Origin: Glycomyces dulcitolivorans | GTDB lineage: Bacteria; Actinomycetota; Actinomycetes; Mycobacteriales; Micromonosporaceae | Assembly (NCBI RefSeq): GCF_003265355.1 | Contig: NZ_QFRW01000083.1 | Location: 1 to 64,000, forward strand | Direction: 5' to 3' | Length of the DNA: 64,000 nucleotides | Shown: positions 27,378-35,944 of the stretch, piece after piece | Layout of the letters: every line of letters starts with the position of its first letter | Numbering within the stretch: position 1 is the first letter of the stretch | Position numbers and translations under genes: made by a program | Notes under the pieces: model-generated | Told to the model about the DNA's origin: nothing | Database searches by the model: none | What the model saw: the letters and a program-made list of their open reading frames with translations, nothing else

Positions 27378-28598
27378 ATGAGCAACACTTGGACAGCGAT
27401 GTACTGCGAAGGCTGGGACGGCGAGAAAGCAAGGCCGATCGGTCTCCTCAGCCGAGAGGAAGCACGAAGCAGAAACGAGATGGGCCATCCCTACTCAGTG
27501 CTGATCGTTGACGACGACCGCCCGCGATTCATCCTCGACATCGCCTGGCGGCAGAATTACCTGGCCCGATGGACGTTCGACGACCATGGACGGCGCAGCA
27601 CCCGTGCCGTTTACGTCCGGATGGATGGCGGCTCGCTCTTCGAGCGGAAGCTCACCGAATGGCAGTACGACGACGGTGAACCAGATGGGACGCCAACTGT
27701 CCCTCGCAGGACCTTCAAGCGGCAGTTCAATGGTCGCACCCAGATCTACCACCGCTCCCGAGGAGGTGGAGGCGGACACACGTCAAAGCACGAGCCGTTC
27801 GAGCAATTCGTCCGCCCCGCTGTGTCCTTCGAACGCTGGGGTGTCCTGCTGGAAGGCGCAGACTCGCTGGCCCTCACCGTCGGCACACCCATCCAGCGCC
27901 TTCCCTTCGATGAGCGCGCGAAACGACCCTGGGACCCCCCAATGTCGTTCCAAGCTCCCTACCTCGACCAACTGCTGGTCGAGGATGCCAGCGTCGTCCA
28001 CGAAGATTCCGGCTCACGCATGCGTGTCCGACATGAATACCTGGGTCTTCTCGGCCTTCCCACAGGGAAACTGGTCGCGTGCGATCCGACTTGGCTCAAG
28101 AGACTCGAACCCTTCACGGTATCCGTCGAGCCTGGCGAGTACCCGGTCCTGGAGATCCAGATCCACAGCGAATCGAACGACTCTTGGGCCGGCGCCGGAT
28201 ACCTGCTCAGGATCTCCGACCAGCCGACCTTGACATGGGAGATGGCCCTCCGCCCAGGGCAGGACATGAGCCTCCTCGAAGAAGGGCAATTCTACGGATT
28301 CGGAGTCGATGCTGGCCTAGGTTGTCTCATGGACGACTCCGCCCAGGAGCCACTCATCGCACACATCGACGGTGACCTCCACCGCCTCATCGACGAGATG
28401 CCGCTCCGCGAAGAGTTCGCGATCCCCAGAACTGACCACAACCTCTACGCCTACAACTGCTACTACGGCGATGGCTCCTACCCGACCTGGATCGGCCGAG
28501 ACGACACCGGAGCCGTCACCTGCTTCCTCAGCGACATGCTCCTCATCGACAACGGCAGACCCCAAGACGACGAAGACACCTTCGAGCAGGACTGGTAA
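27378..28598 (+). CDS. DUF4241-domain protein
   Basis: A 406-residue protein. The C-terminal part has the DUF4241 pattern: EPGEYPVLEIQIHSE, then AGYLLRISDQPTLTWEMALR and FYGFGVDAGLGCLMDD, ending with a YPTWIGRDDTGAVTCFLSDM segment. The N-terminal 200 residues include a Gly-rich loop (RSRGGGGGH). DUF4241 proteins often occur in polymorphic-toxin or immunity surroundings, but no activity is established. ATG 27378 has no obvious ribosome-binding site; ATG 27399 is an alternative. It is divergent from the HIRAN gene, with about 200 nt between them. Confidence 0.75.
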   Translation: MSNTWTAMYCEGWDGEKARPIGLLSREEARSRNEMGHPYSVLIVDDDRPRFILDIAWRQNYLARWTFDDHGRRSTRAVYVRMDGGSLFERKLTEWQYDDGEPDGTPTVPRRTFKRQFNGRTQIYHRSRGGGGGHTSKHEPFEQFVRPAVSFERWGVLLEGADSLALTVGTPIQRLPFDERAKRPWDPPMSFQAPYLDQLLVEDASVVHEDSGSRMRVRHEYLGLLGLPTGKLVACDPTWLKRLEPFTVSVEPGEYPVLEIQIHSESNDSWAGAGYLLRISDQPTLTWEMALRPGQDMSLLEEGQFYGFGVDAGLGCLMDDSAQEPLIAHIDGDLHRLIDEMPLREEFAIPRTDHNLYAYNCYYGDGSYPTWIGRDDTGAVTCFLSDMLLIDNGRPQDDEDTFEQDW

Positions 28599-28606
28599 CA
28601 AGAACA

Positions 28607-28638
28607 CCGAACCCGGCAGGGTAACCTGCCGGGTTCGG
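28607..28638 (+). terminator. Strong hairpin after the DUF4241 gene
   Basis: A perfect 14-bp stem (CCGAACCCGGCAGG / CCTGCCGGGTTCGG) with a GTAA loop starts 9 nt after the stop codon. There is no T-run, but the stability and position support a terminator for the gene. Confidence 0.75.
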
Positions 28639-28647
28639 ATAACAAAT

Positions 28648-28693
28648 TCTGTGCACCTAGCGATGCCCTACCTAAACCCATCACCCCAGGTCA
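28648..28693 (+). repeat. 46-bp direct repeat, right copy
   Basis: Right copy of the repeat at 26190-26235, again just after a hairpin terminator. Its internal ATG opens a 22-codon frame (28663-28731) that shares the first ten residues MPYLNPSPQV with the left copy and then differs (RALLSGLGSMAL). Confidence 0.85.
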
Positions 28694-28846
28694 GGGCGTT
28701 GCTGAGTGGGCTCGGGTCGATGGCCTTATGAACTCAAGCAGTGTTCAGCCCTCAGACCTGATCTCCCGAAAGCTTCTGGAACTTCTCACGTACATTTTGC
28801 CCGCGTATGGACCTGGCGGGACACGCCTCCGCAGGACGGAGCTCAT

Positions 28847-31810
28847 TCACTCGGTGACTGCAGTGGGGAAATAGTAAGTCTCGATCAGCTCCGCCAAGTC
28901 CCAGATCCCTCGAATCGGCTCAACGTGGAACGACTCTTTCAACTTCTCCAGCTGCTCCTGAATCCCCTTAGCATCCTTATGCTCCTCGAATGATCGACAC
29001 AAGACTGAAATCAATCTGTCCATTGCCTGGTGAAGAGAATCGGCATATTCTAGAGGATTCAAGACTCTCTTACGCACATACGGACGTACCGCCCCCAGCA
29101 CGGGACCATCCAACCCTCGACTCCAAATCGTGGAGTCAATACGGCGGGCCAATTGCCTTAGTTGATATGACAGTGGCATCAGAGCACGAAGTCGACCCGA
29201 ATTAACAACATCAGTGTATTCAACGATTGCATCTATCGTCGGAGTAACAGCCATAGCCTTGTACGAACTCTTCCCCAGCAGGTAGGAGTAATGAGACAGA
29301 GCTTCAGCGTATTCCGAGCGGAAAGCCCTGTTGATTTCAACCACTTCTTTGTATGTCCTCACCGCATACAAACCAGGGCTGAATGGAGAAATTGTCTTGT
29401 GGTCCACGGCAACGAGACGCTTGCTGAACATTAGGTAGCCTCGAGCCAACGCCGGGAGAAATCGCTCAGGGTTGTCTGGCCAATGGGCCTCAAGAATCTC
29501 GACGCATCTCCTGGAAGATTCAATCATGCCGCTGACATCGCGGATAAGAAAGCGCCAGTGGGATAGGCGCGCATGAGCCTCTGAGAGCTGCCTCGAGAAC
29601 AGCGTGGGGGAAGCCGCATACTGACCCTCCCAATGTTGGACGGCGAGCCGTGAGAGCACCTCGGCCAAAGCCAAAGTCGTAGAGTCGAATTCGCCCGGAT
29701 CAATTCGCTCCAGAAGCTCTGCCGCCGCAGTTGTGATTCGTGGACTACGGAGGGTTTCCGGGATTCTCAACGCGGATACCGTTTGTCGAACTGCTCCGAC
29801 GTGCTGTCCACCTGCCGATCCTCGGAGCAAAACACCCACAAGGTTACCCAGTCCCTGTTCGAGTAGTTCAATTAGGGTACGACTTCGGAGCGGCGCTTCG
29901 ACGATTGCAGCTAGGGACGCGGCAAGGTTTCTTTCGAGATCATCCTTCACTTCAGGATAGTCGTCTGCGGCAAGCATGAGTGTCAGCAGTAGACGCGCGT
30001 GATAAGAAGGGAAGGCATTTACCAGGCGACTTCCCACAAGCCTTCGGATGATCTCAGGCCGCCGTGGAGTGGTCGCCAGTAGTCGGGCGGCGATCAGGTC
30101 TGGTTCAATGGGTGCCACGTGCGGCTCGGCCGGGCTGTTCGGTTGGACTGATTCGTGGGACCCGGGATAGAGGTCCGCGAGAGCGTTGGCGGTTGCGACA
30201 AGAGTCTTGCTGGTTACTGATCTGAACACTTCGGTCGTCTGAAGCAGTTCGGGAAGGTGCTGCTTTGCTGGGGCAGTGAGGGTGGTAACACAGAGAGCCT
30301 CCATCCCCTCTTGTCGGTCCTCGAATACCGGTCTTCCAGCTTCCGTTCGGTAATTTAGCCAACGCTTGCTCTCGCGGCGAATCAGCCTATCCAAAAGCTG
30401 ATTCATTGAACCAGTTTGGTTGATCTCGCTAAGATCATCCCCGCACGCTGCCAGCAGTGCCTTGATATGAACGGTCAATGGGCGATCATATGTCTGCCAC
30501 TCGAAATCAAGATAAGGCGCATGTTTTTCCGAAACGCCGAGCGCAGAGCAGAACGCCTTGTACGACGCTTCTGCATGACGGTACCGTTCTTCGAATTCGA
30601 AGTCGGTTAGATTGAGGGACTGATGACTAATCCTGAGAGCTTGATCATCTTCAGCACGATCGCAGAGCCTTTGAAGCCAGCTTCCGTCGTGACGGGCGAG
30701 AAGCAGAAACCGTACTGGCGCCTGAAGCTTGTTTCCGAATTGAAGCTTCTGAATTCGAGCAAGGTATTCACCGATAGCCTCAGGTTCTCGCTCAGGGTAG
30801 TCGCAAATAGCAAAGAGGGGCTGTCGAGGAACTGCCGCGATCGGAAGCTTCTCGTAATCGATGAATCCAGCACGCCAATTCGATCGCTCCTTTAGAAGCT
30901 GATCGCAGATCTCGGTTGCAAGCCTTGACTTGCCCGTGCCGGCGGGGCCGGTCAAGACGCTGACTTGAACGTCGGGTTCAAGAATCGAAACTTTCGTCCA
31001 GCCAAGCAAATCGTGAATGATTCGCGTTCTATGCTGATCTGCTACGAATGGGACGACACGATTCCTAAAGTGTAGAGCCTCGAAGAGTGAACGTCGGCGG
31101 ATATCCAAAAGGCGGGGGTTCACCTTGTCGGGATCGAGCAGGCTGTCGTTGGTAAATACTTCAGCGATTACCAGTTCCGCAACATCAACTGCCTTCGTAC
31201 CTATCGCAGCGTCTCTGATAACCGAGATGGGAATTGCATCCAATACCCCGTACCAGCCTACCGAGCGCGTCGGCACGATTCCAAGTATTTTACCTTCCGG
31301 GTCAATCACCGCGGAACCCGAGATCCCTTTCCATCCGTCTTCTTGACGGGGAAGTGGAGACGTAATTTGCAGCGATAGATCTCCCGTTTCTCCGCCCGAG
31401 ATCGGCTGAAGTCGGGCCTCTACATGGGTTGCAGGTACTCCACCATCTCGAGCGTTTGCACGAGGGAACCCGACGATAGAGCATTGCTCAAGAGGTTGGT
31501 CTCCCCTGAATACGGCCCCGATGGCTTTTTGCATCATTTCAATGCCAGGTGTTATGCGAATTGCCACGACGTCAATAGGCGAGTTTCCACCGCTAAGCGA
31601 GATGACTTTAGCAACCGACCGCTTCGAGCCATCCAGCAGCGCCACAATCAATCGTGATTCTTCATAGGGTTTGACAACATGCTCGGCAGTGAGCACCAAC
31701 GTCTCGGATATCAAATAACCACTGCCGATCAGATTCTCATTGTCATCCTTATTTCGGATCTTGATCTTTACCGCACGAGAACCCACAGCATCGGAGAGAT
31801 TTGCTGTCAT
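28847..31810 (-). CDS. Trypsin-like protease / P-loop NTPase / helical-repeat conflict protein
   Basis: A 987-residue protein. Residues 10-200 are a chymotrypsin-fold protease with His44 (LTAEHVV), Asp80 (PIDVVAI) and Ser164 (KGISGSAV). A STAND-like NTPase follows, with Walker A TGPAGTGKS (287-295) and a second-strand motif FAICDYPE. The remaining 550 residues are helical repeats. Proteins with this layout pair with Trypco (trypsin-co-occurring) proteins in NTP-dependent conflict systems; here the Trypco2 gene lies 12 nt upstream. Proteolysis of a target, or of a self-inhibited partner after sensing invasion, is the expected mode by analogy. Base composition is clearly AT-richer than the flanks. 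Confidence 0.85.
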   Translation of the reverse strand: MTANLSDAVGSRAVKIKIRNKDDNENLIGSGYLISETLVLTAEHVVKPYEESRLIVALLDGSKRSVAKVISLSGGNSPIDVVAIRITPGIEMMQKAIGAVFRGDQPLEQCSIVGFPRANARDGGVPATHVEARLQPISGGETGDLSLQITSPLPRQEDGWKGISGSAVIDPEGKILGIVPTRSVGWYGVLDAIPISVIRDAAIGTKAVDVAELVIAEVFTNDSLLDPDKVNPRLLDIRRRSLFEALHFRNRVVPFVADQHRTRIIHDLLGWTKVSILEPDVQVSVLTGPAGTGKSRLATEICDQLLKERSNWRAGFIDYEKLPIAAVPRQPLFAICDYPEREPEAIGEYLARIQKLQFGNKLQAPVRFLLLARHDGSWLQRLCDRAEDDQALRISHQSLNLTDFEFEERYRHAEASYKAFCSALGVSEKHAPYLDFEWQTYDRPLTVHIKALLAACGDDLSEINQTGSMNQLLDRLIRRESKRWLNYRTEAGRPVFEDRQEGMEALCVTTLTAPAKQHLPELLQTTEVFRSVTSKTLVATANALADLYPGSHESVQPNSPAEPHVAPIEPDLIAARLLATTPRRPEIIRRLVGSRLVNAFPSYHARLLLTLMLAADDYPEVKDDLERNLAASLAAIVEAPLRSRTLIELLEQGLGNLVGVLLRGSAGGQHVGAVRQTVSALRIPETLRSPRITTAAAELLERIDPGEFDSTTLALAEVLSRLAVQHWEGQYAASPTLFSRQLSEAHARLSHWRFLIRDVSGMIESSRRCVEILEAHWPDNPERFLPALARGYLMFSKRLVAVDHKTISPFSPGLYAVRTYKEVVEINRAFRSEYAEALSHYSYLLGKSSYKAMAVTPTIDAIVEYTDVVNSGRLRALMPLSYQLRQLARRIDSTIWSRGLDGPVLGAVRPYVRKRVLNPLEYADSLHQAMDRLISVLCRSFEEHKDAKGIQEQLEKLKESFHVEPIRGIWDLAELIETYYFPTAVTE

Positions 31811-31822
31811 ATCACAAGGATT

Positions 31823-32137
31823 CTAAATTGTGTCTCGAATTGGCTCCGTAGAAACCTCGAAACTTACGCGAGCGGTTTCATTTTTCACGAGCTCCGGCTC
31901 AATTTTCAATGATATGTGGTGAGAATTGGTTGAAGACACTCTCCCCGATGCCTCGGCTTTCAGAACCCGCCATGCAGTAGCCCCGGCCTTGACTTCAACA
32001 TCTCCTACAAACTCAACCGCAAGGTCTAGTTGAATCTCTTTGATTACCAATCGAAGCTCAGGATCAGATGTGAGATGTGCATCACGAAGTTCATTTCTAA
32101 GGCTTGACAGGGCTTCGCCCAGAGAGGGATTTGACAT
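31823..32137 (-). CDS. Trypco2-like (trypsin-co-occurring domain) protein
   Basis: A 104-residue protein: an N-terminal helix (LGEALSSLRNELRDAH) followed by an all-beta region (LVIKEIQLDLAVEFVG, then GATAWRVLKAEASG and SSTNSHHISLKIEP). This matches the Trypco2 pattern as I know it: helix, then strands, ending in a HxxxLxLxP strand. It precedes the protease-NTPase gene by 12 nt and is surely cotranscribed. It probably regulates or recruits the protease. The family call is by pattern and gene neighbourhood. Confidence 0.75.
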   Translation of the reverse strand: MSNPSLGEALSSLRNELRDAHLTSDPELRLVIKEIQLDLAVEFVGDVEVKAGATAWRVLKAEASGRVSSTNSHHISLKIEPELVKNETARVSFEVSTEPIRDTI

Positions 32138-32569
32138 GGACTCACTTTACCGCAGTGAACGGTGGCGTCGCACCTCCCCGCATAGTCATCTGAGTAAATT
32201 AGAGACTACTGATGCTTAAGAGTTACAAGTAATCTACTCGTAAGATTCCCCAAATTGTCCGACTAGAATCTATCTAAAACGTCGAATTTAGGCGCATATA
32301 GGTATAACTATTGATAAGACCACCGCCACCGACCGGGTGAAATCCGCTCCAACCACCATGTGTCGATCGGTCCGAAAAAGTGCTATGAGGATCGGGGGGC
32401 TCGTCCCTGTCGGCTCGCCGTACGGAAAGTTGGAGCAAGCTGAACCACGGTGCTGATGAGTAGGCGACGGTTTTCCACCCTCGACCAACCTGATTCGGTT
32501 CTCCAAGGAGAAGCTTCGAGGTCGGCCTCTGACCACCGGACCGGAGCTCTCCAGCCCACAGTTGGCGGA
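32138..32569. other. AT-rich non-coding stretch
   Basis: About 430 nt between the Trypco2 start and the IS element. The first 200 nt are markedly AT-rich and probably hold the promoter of the conflict pair. The rest has only short, unsupported frames. I see no gene, RNA or clear repeat. Confidence 0.6.
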
Positions 32570-32572
32570 TTA

Positions 32573-33523
32573 GGTCGTGTTTACGAAGTCGGTTTCCAGT
32601 CGAGGATGGTCGCGATCTGGATGGTGGCCTCGTATCGGACAGCCAGCTTGTCGAACCTGGTCGAGACGGCGCGGTATCGCTTGAGGCGGCCGATGGTCCG
32701 CTCGACGGTGTTGCGCTGTTTGCAGACCTCGGTATCGAAGGCCGGGGGCCGTACGCCGAGGCGGCCCTTGGCCTTGCGGTTGCGCCGCTGGTCCTTCCGG
32801 TCCGGAATCACTGCCTGGATCCCGCGCTTGAGCAGGTAGGTGCGGTTCGCCCGGCTCGGATAGCCCTTGTCGGCCAGGACGGTGACCGGCCGGGTGCGGG
32901 GCCGGCCGGCTCCGGACCGAGGCACGCTGATCACATCGAGCACCGGCCCGAGCTGGGGCGAGTCGGCCCGCTGACCGGCGGTGAGCTTGAGCGCCATGAT
33001 GGTCTGGGTGGTGTCGGCGGCGAGGTGGATCTTGGTGGTCCAGCCGCCACGTGAGCGTCCGAGGGCATGGTCTACGGGTTCGCCGGGGACCGGGCGGCGC
33101 CGCGCTCCGGCCGCGGCCTGGTGGGCGCGGATGGTCGTGGAGTCGACGCTGACGGTCCAGGTCAGACGGGCCTGCCGGTCAAGGAACGCCAGGATCGGCT
33201 TCACCATCAGTGCCCAGGTGCCCAGCAGTTGTCAGGTGGCGAAGGGCCGGTAGACCGTCGGCCAGGGCCCGTATGCCTCGGGGATGTCGCGCCAGGGCGA
33301 TCCGACGCGGACCCGCCAGGCGACACCGTTGACCAGTTGGCGCCTCGACCTGGTGATCGGCCGGGCGGTCGTTGCCGGAGCGGGGATCCACCTGCGCAGG
33401 CGTTCCCACTGCTTATCGGTCAGATCCCCGCGCCCTGATAGGCTCGACACAGAAGCCTCCTGTTGAAATCCGTTGCAGCACAACAGATTCAAGAAGAGGC
33501 TTCCTCAGTTCGTAAACACGACC
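32573..33523 (-). mobile_element. IS5-family insertion sequence with inactivated transposase
   Basis: A 951-bp element bounded by perfect 15-bp inverted repeats (GGTCGTGTTTACGAA at 32573-32587 and its complement at 33509-33523). The dinucleotide TA is present on both outer sides, as a 2-bp target duplication typical of the IS427-like branch of IS5. The one gene inside is a DDE transposase broken by a stop codon, so the copy probably cannot move by itself. Confidence 0.88.
32581..33450 (-). pseudogene. IS5-type DDE transposase with in-frame stop
   Basis: About 289 codons from GTG 33450 (AGGAGG 5 nt upstream) to the stop at 32581. The N-terminal part has DLTDKQWERLRRWIP and GVAWRVRVGSPWRDIPEAYG; the C-terminal part has the DDE core WTVSVDSTTIRAHQ, SRGGWTTKIHLAADT, VLADKGYPS and NTVERTIGRLKR. 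A TGA at 33232-33234 interrupts the frame (YRPFAT stop QLLGTW), most simply a Trp codon TGG changed to TGA. Both halves are in the same frame, so this is a nonsense mutation and not the frameshift used by some IS5 elements. Confidence 0.87.
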
Positions 33524-33595
33524 TAAGCCTGTCCCGATTCTCTGCTGTCATGGAGGAGCCCGAAGGTAGCCTGATCGGGCGTGGGCAGACGAGGC

Positions 33596-33865
33596 ATGGC
33601 GGAGATAATCGCACTGAGGTTTGACCATGATGAGCGGGAGTTCTTCGCTCGTGTGCTTGAAGAGAGCGGTGGTCCGGCTCAGGTCACCGACCCGTTGGCG
33701 GTGTTCGTCGGCTTCGCAGATGCGAACGACATGGTCAAGCGCTGCCACGACATAGCAGCCCGAGTGGACCTGGAAGAGTATATCGCCGAGGTCGGCCTCA
33801 AACGGAACCAGCTGGCTTGCGAGATCCTGTTCAGCAGCGACATCTACGGTTCGGGCTTCGACTGA
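33596..33865 (+). CDS. Small protein of unknown function
   Basis: An 89-residue soluble protein (MAEIIALRFDHDEREFFARV ... LACEILFSSDIYGSGFD) with a mixed alpha/beta composition, no cysteine pairs except one and no known motif. GTG 33581 would add five residues. No strong ribosome-binding site. Codon use is that of a real gene, with GC-rich third positions. The next 190 nt to the transposase remnant hold nothing I recognise. Confidence 0.55.
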   Translation: MAEIIALRFDHDEREFFARVLEESGGPAQVTDPLAVFVGFADANDMVKRCHDIAARVDLEEYIAEVGLKRNQLACEILFSSDIYGSGFD

Positions 33866-34058
33866 GAAGCGACCACGGGTCTCAGCTGTGGTGACGCCAT
33901 CGCCCTGCTACGGCATGTCCAGGTCAAGATGCTGAACCTGCGTCACTGAGCCTTGCGTTGTGAGACCGGTCTACTTGATTCCGTTGGGATGCTGGACTTT
34001 ACGATTTCGCGGTAGATGTGGTGAAGGCGCGTGAGGGGTCCCGGCTCGAGCCGTTCTC

Positions 34059-34235
34059 GTGGCTGCGATCGCGCTAGCTGGCGAAAGCCCCGATCCTCTT
34101 CGGCCAGGTCGTCTTTGGAGCCTGCAACTGGCCGACCAGGTGCTGCTGGTCGCGACCTACTGGTCTACCAACCTGACCTTGCACCGGATCGCCCCACTGT
34201 TCGGGATCTCGAAGTCGGCCGGCGGTGAGGTGCAG
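34059..34235 (+). pseudogene. Transposase N-terminal remnant
   Basis: About 59 codons resembling the helix-turn-helix start of IS5-like DDE transposases (LQLADQVLLVATYWSTNLTL, then HRIAPLFGISKSAGGEV). No catalytic region follows; the frame runs on into unrelated sequence before the SLATT-like gene. It marks a past insertion just upstream of that gene. Confidence 0.65.
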
Positions 34236-34418
34236 CAAGGATGCTGGACACGGATCTCGAAACGGTTGAGGTTCAGGCGGCGCGTGCGTAGCGCTCGGCC
34301 CGGGCCTCAGCGGGCGCCCAGAAACGCTGGCTGTGGGCTTCCTTTGCGGGGCGTTCAAATCGTAGATTCCGGCCCGCTGAACCATACAGACCACCTTGTG
34401 TCAGGTAACAGACAGGCG

Positions 34419-35303
34419 ATGGAGCGCGAGTTAGAGAGTATTAAGGACGAGACTCTAGCCGCTCAATCAAAACGAGGTCGCATGCCCGGCGCAGAATCTG
34501 ATACGACACTGCAACATGACATTGACGAAGTCGACGAGCAAGTTCGAGATGCTCAGCGCGACATTGAAGTAAACAAGTGGTGGATAAGGTTTTCACTAAC
34601 CACTTCTCTAATTTCTTCCATCCTAATTGCCGGAATATTCATATACTCCTTGTATGCCGACCTTATCGAAGAAAAGATCTGGCAACTAGCAGCATCCATT
34701 GGCGCCGCAGCGGTGTTTCTGGCAATATGGATCAGCTATTTGATGGTGCTCATTCGACGCCTAAAACGAGAACGTGAACTATACAGGAAAATATTCCGCT
34801 GCAGGGCGTCACGAAAGATACTGATTTCAAGAATGACGCAGTCGGGAGATCTCGTCATATTGCGAAATTATCATTCTTCAATTCTATCAGACATCGAAGA
34901 ATATCGATCCAAAGCCGGAAAATTTCGTAGGATTCACAACTTCTATCAAACTCTTGTAATCATCGGATCAATTATCACTACCAGCGTCACAAGTGCGGCC
35001 GGCCAATTTGAAGTATTGCGCGCAGTGGCGCCTATTATCGCCCTCACGGTTGGAATCTCTGCGGGGATGTCCGGGTATTTCAAACACAAAGAGCGCAGTA
35101 TGAACTCACAACAAGCGGCCGATGATATAGAGCATGAGCACACTGCAGTCGAACTTGGAATCTACGAATATAAGAGAAAATCTGATGACGATCTCATCCC
35201 CTCATATGCACGGTTCGCAGAGAAAGTCGAGCGGATCAAGGATGAGCAGCGCAAACGCGAACAGCAGCTTGAGCAGCCGCCCGACAAAAATCAACAGTCA
35301 TAG
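34419..35303 (+). CDS. Four-helix membrane protein, SLATT/DUF4231-like
   Basis: A 294-residue protein. A charged N-terminal coiled region (HDIDEVDEQVRDAQRDIEVN) precedes two transmembrane helices (about 52-76 and 84-110). Then come a basic helical loop, two more helices (NFYQTLVIIGSIITTSVTSA and APIIALTVGISAGMSGYF) and a helical tail (EHEHTAVELGIYEYK). The second half resembles SLATT (DUF4231) pore-forming effector domains linked to nucleotide-signalling immunity, but no SMODS or SLOG partner is nearby, so the match is tentative. It is distinctly AT-rich and lies between an IS and a CYTH gene. Start choice is uncertain; ATG 34482 is an alternative. Confidence 0.6.
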   Translation: MERELESIKDETLAAQSKRGRMPGAESDTTLQHDIDEVDEQVRDAQRDIEVNKWWIRFSLTTSLISSILIAGIFIYSLYADLIEEKIWQLAASIGAAAVFLAIWISYLMVLIRRLKRERELYRKIFRCRASRKILISRMTQSGDLVILRNYHSSILSDIEEYRSKAGKFRRIHNFYQTLVIIGSIITTSVTSAAGQFEVLRAVAPIIALTVGISAGMSGYFKHKERSMNSQQAADDIEHEHTAVELGIYEYKRKSDDDLIPSYARFAEKVERIKDEQRKREQQLEQPPDKNQQS

Positions 35304-35380
35304 AAAGACCTATCACTGCCATTCCTTAGACCGTCCCCAGGCAACAGGAGAATATCAGTGACACTTTCCAATATCGTTGC

Positions 35381-35932
35381 TTAGGTTCGAGCTTGAATAA
35401 CCGATTCAGTGTATGCGGCAGATTCTAGATCGTCAATAACTGCAAGATCTACCATAACTGATTGAACCACCTCTAGAGCGGGACCGAGCTCGTCAGGATC
35501 TGCTTGAGTTTCAACCTCGATAAATGTTCCATTGAGTTCAGGAACAACCACAAGTGTGGCAATGACCAGGCGGCCATCATAGTGAAAACTGTAGTTCTGA
35601 CAATACTTGGTAATCCGAACTAGCTCGATCAATCCGAGATCTTCCAACATGAATTTAACAACCATAGGGTCAGTGATAGTTGACTCAAACTCAGGCTTTG
35701 ATCCGCTTTTGATTTCCACCGGAGGTCTCTTGTATGTTAGGAGATCGATCTTGCCATCCGTAGTTGTGATGGTCCGGACGCGGATTTCTCGGCCTTCCGT
35801 ATTTAGGCGATGATCGGGCCAGTCGTAGTAAGTGTCATTGTAAGTGGCTCTCTCTTCCTTGGCTCGAGCTTGAAGCCAAGCTCGGACCGTTTCTATGTCC
35901 TTTACACGAGCTTTGAGTTCTGCTTCGATCAT
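35381..35932 (-). CDS. CYTH-domain protein (CyaB/thiamine-triphosphatase-like)
   Basis: A 183-residue CYTH-fold protein. The family signature ExExK is at the very N-terminus (MIEAELKARV). Charged strands follow (GREIRVRTITTTDGKIDLLTYKRP), with a KYCQNYSFHYDGRLVIATL hairpin and FIEVETQADPDE near the end. CYTH proteins bind triphosphate-bearing substrates with Mg2+ and act as class IV adenylate cyclases or triphosphatases. The presence of EVE near the C-terminus fits the CyaB-like group. It ends 12 nt before an XRE regulator start on the same strand, which would be upstream in one transcript. Confidence 0.85.
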   Translation of the reverse strand: MIEAELKARVKDIETVRAWLQARAKEERATYNDTYYDWPDHRLNTEGREIRVRTITTTDGKIDLLTYKRPPVEIKSGSKPEFESTITDPMVVKFMLEDLGLIELVRITKYCQNYSFHYDGRLVIATLVVVPELNGTFIEVETQADPDELGPALEVVQSVMVDLAVIDDLESAAYTESVIQART

Positions 35933-35944
35933 GGCGGGCTCCTC

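Noticed and set aside
26190-28693. A CRISPR array based on the repeated 46-mer
   Set aside because: Only two copies, 2.4 kb apart with genes between; no spacer-sized periodicity and no cas genes in the window.
33232-33234. Programmed frameshift in the IS transposase
   Set aside because: Both halves are in the same frame; the interruption is a plain TGA, so a nonsense mutation explains it better.
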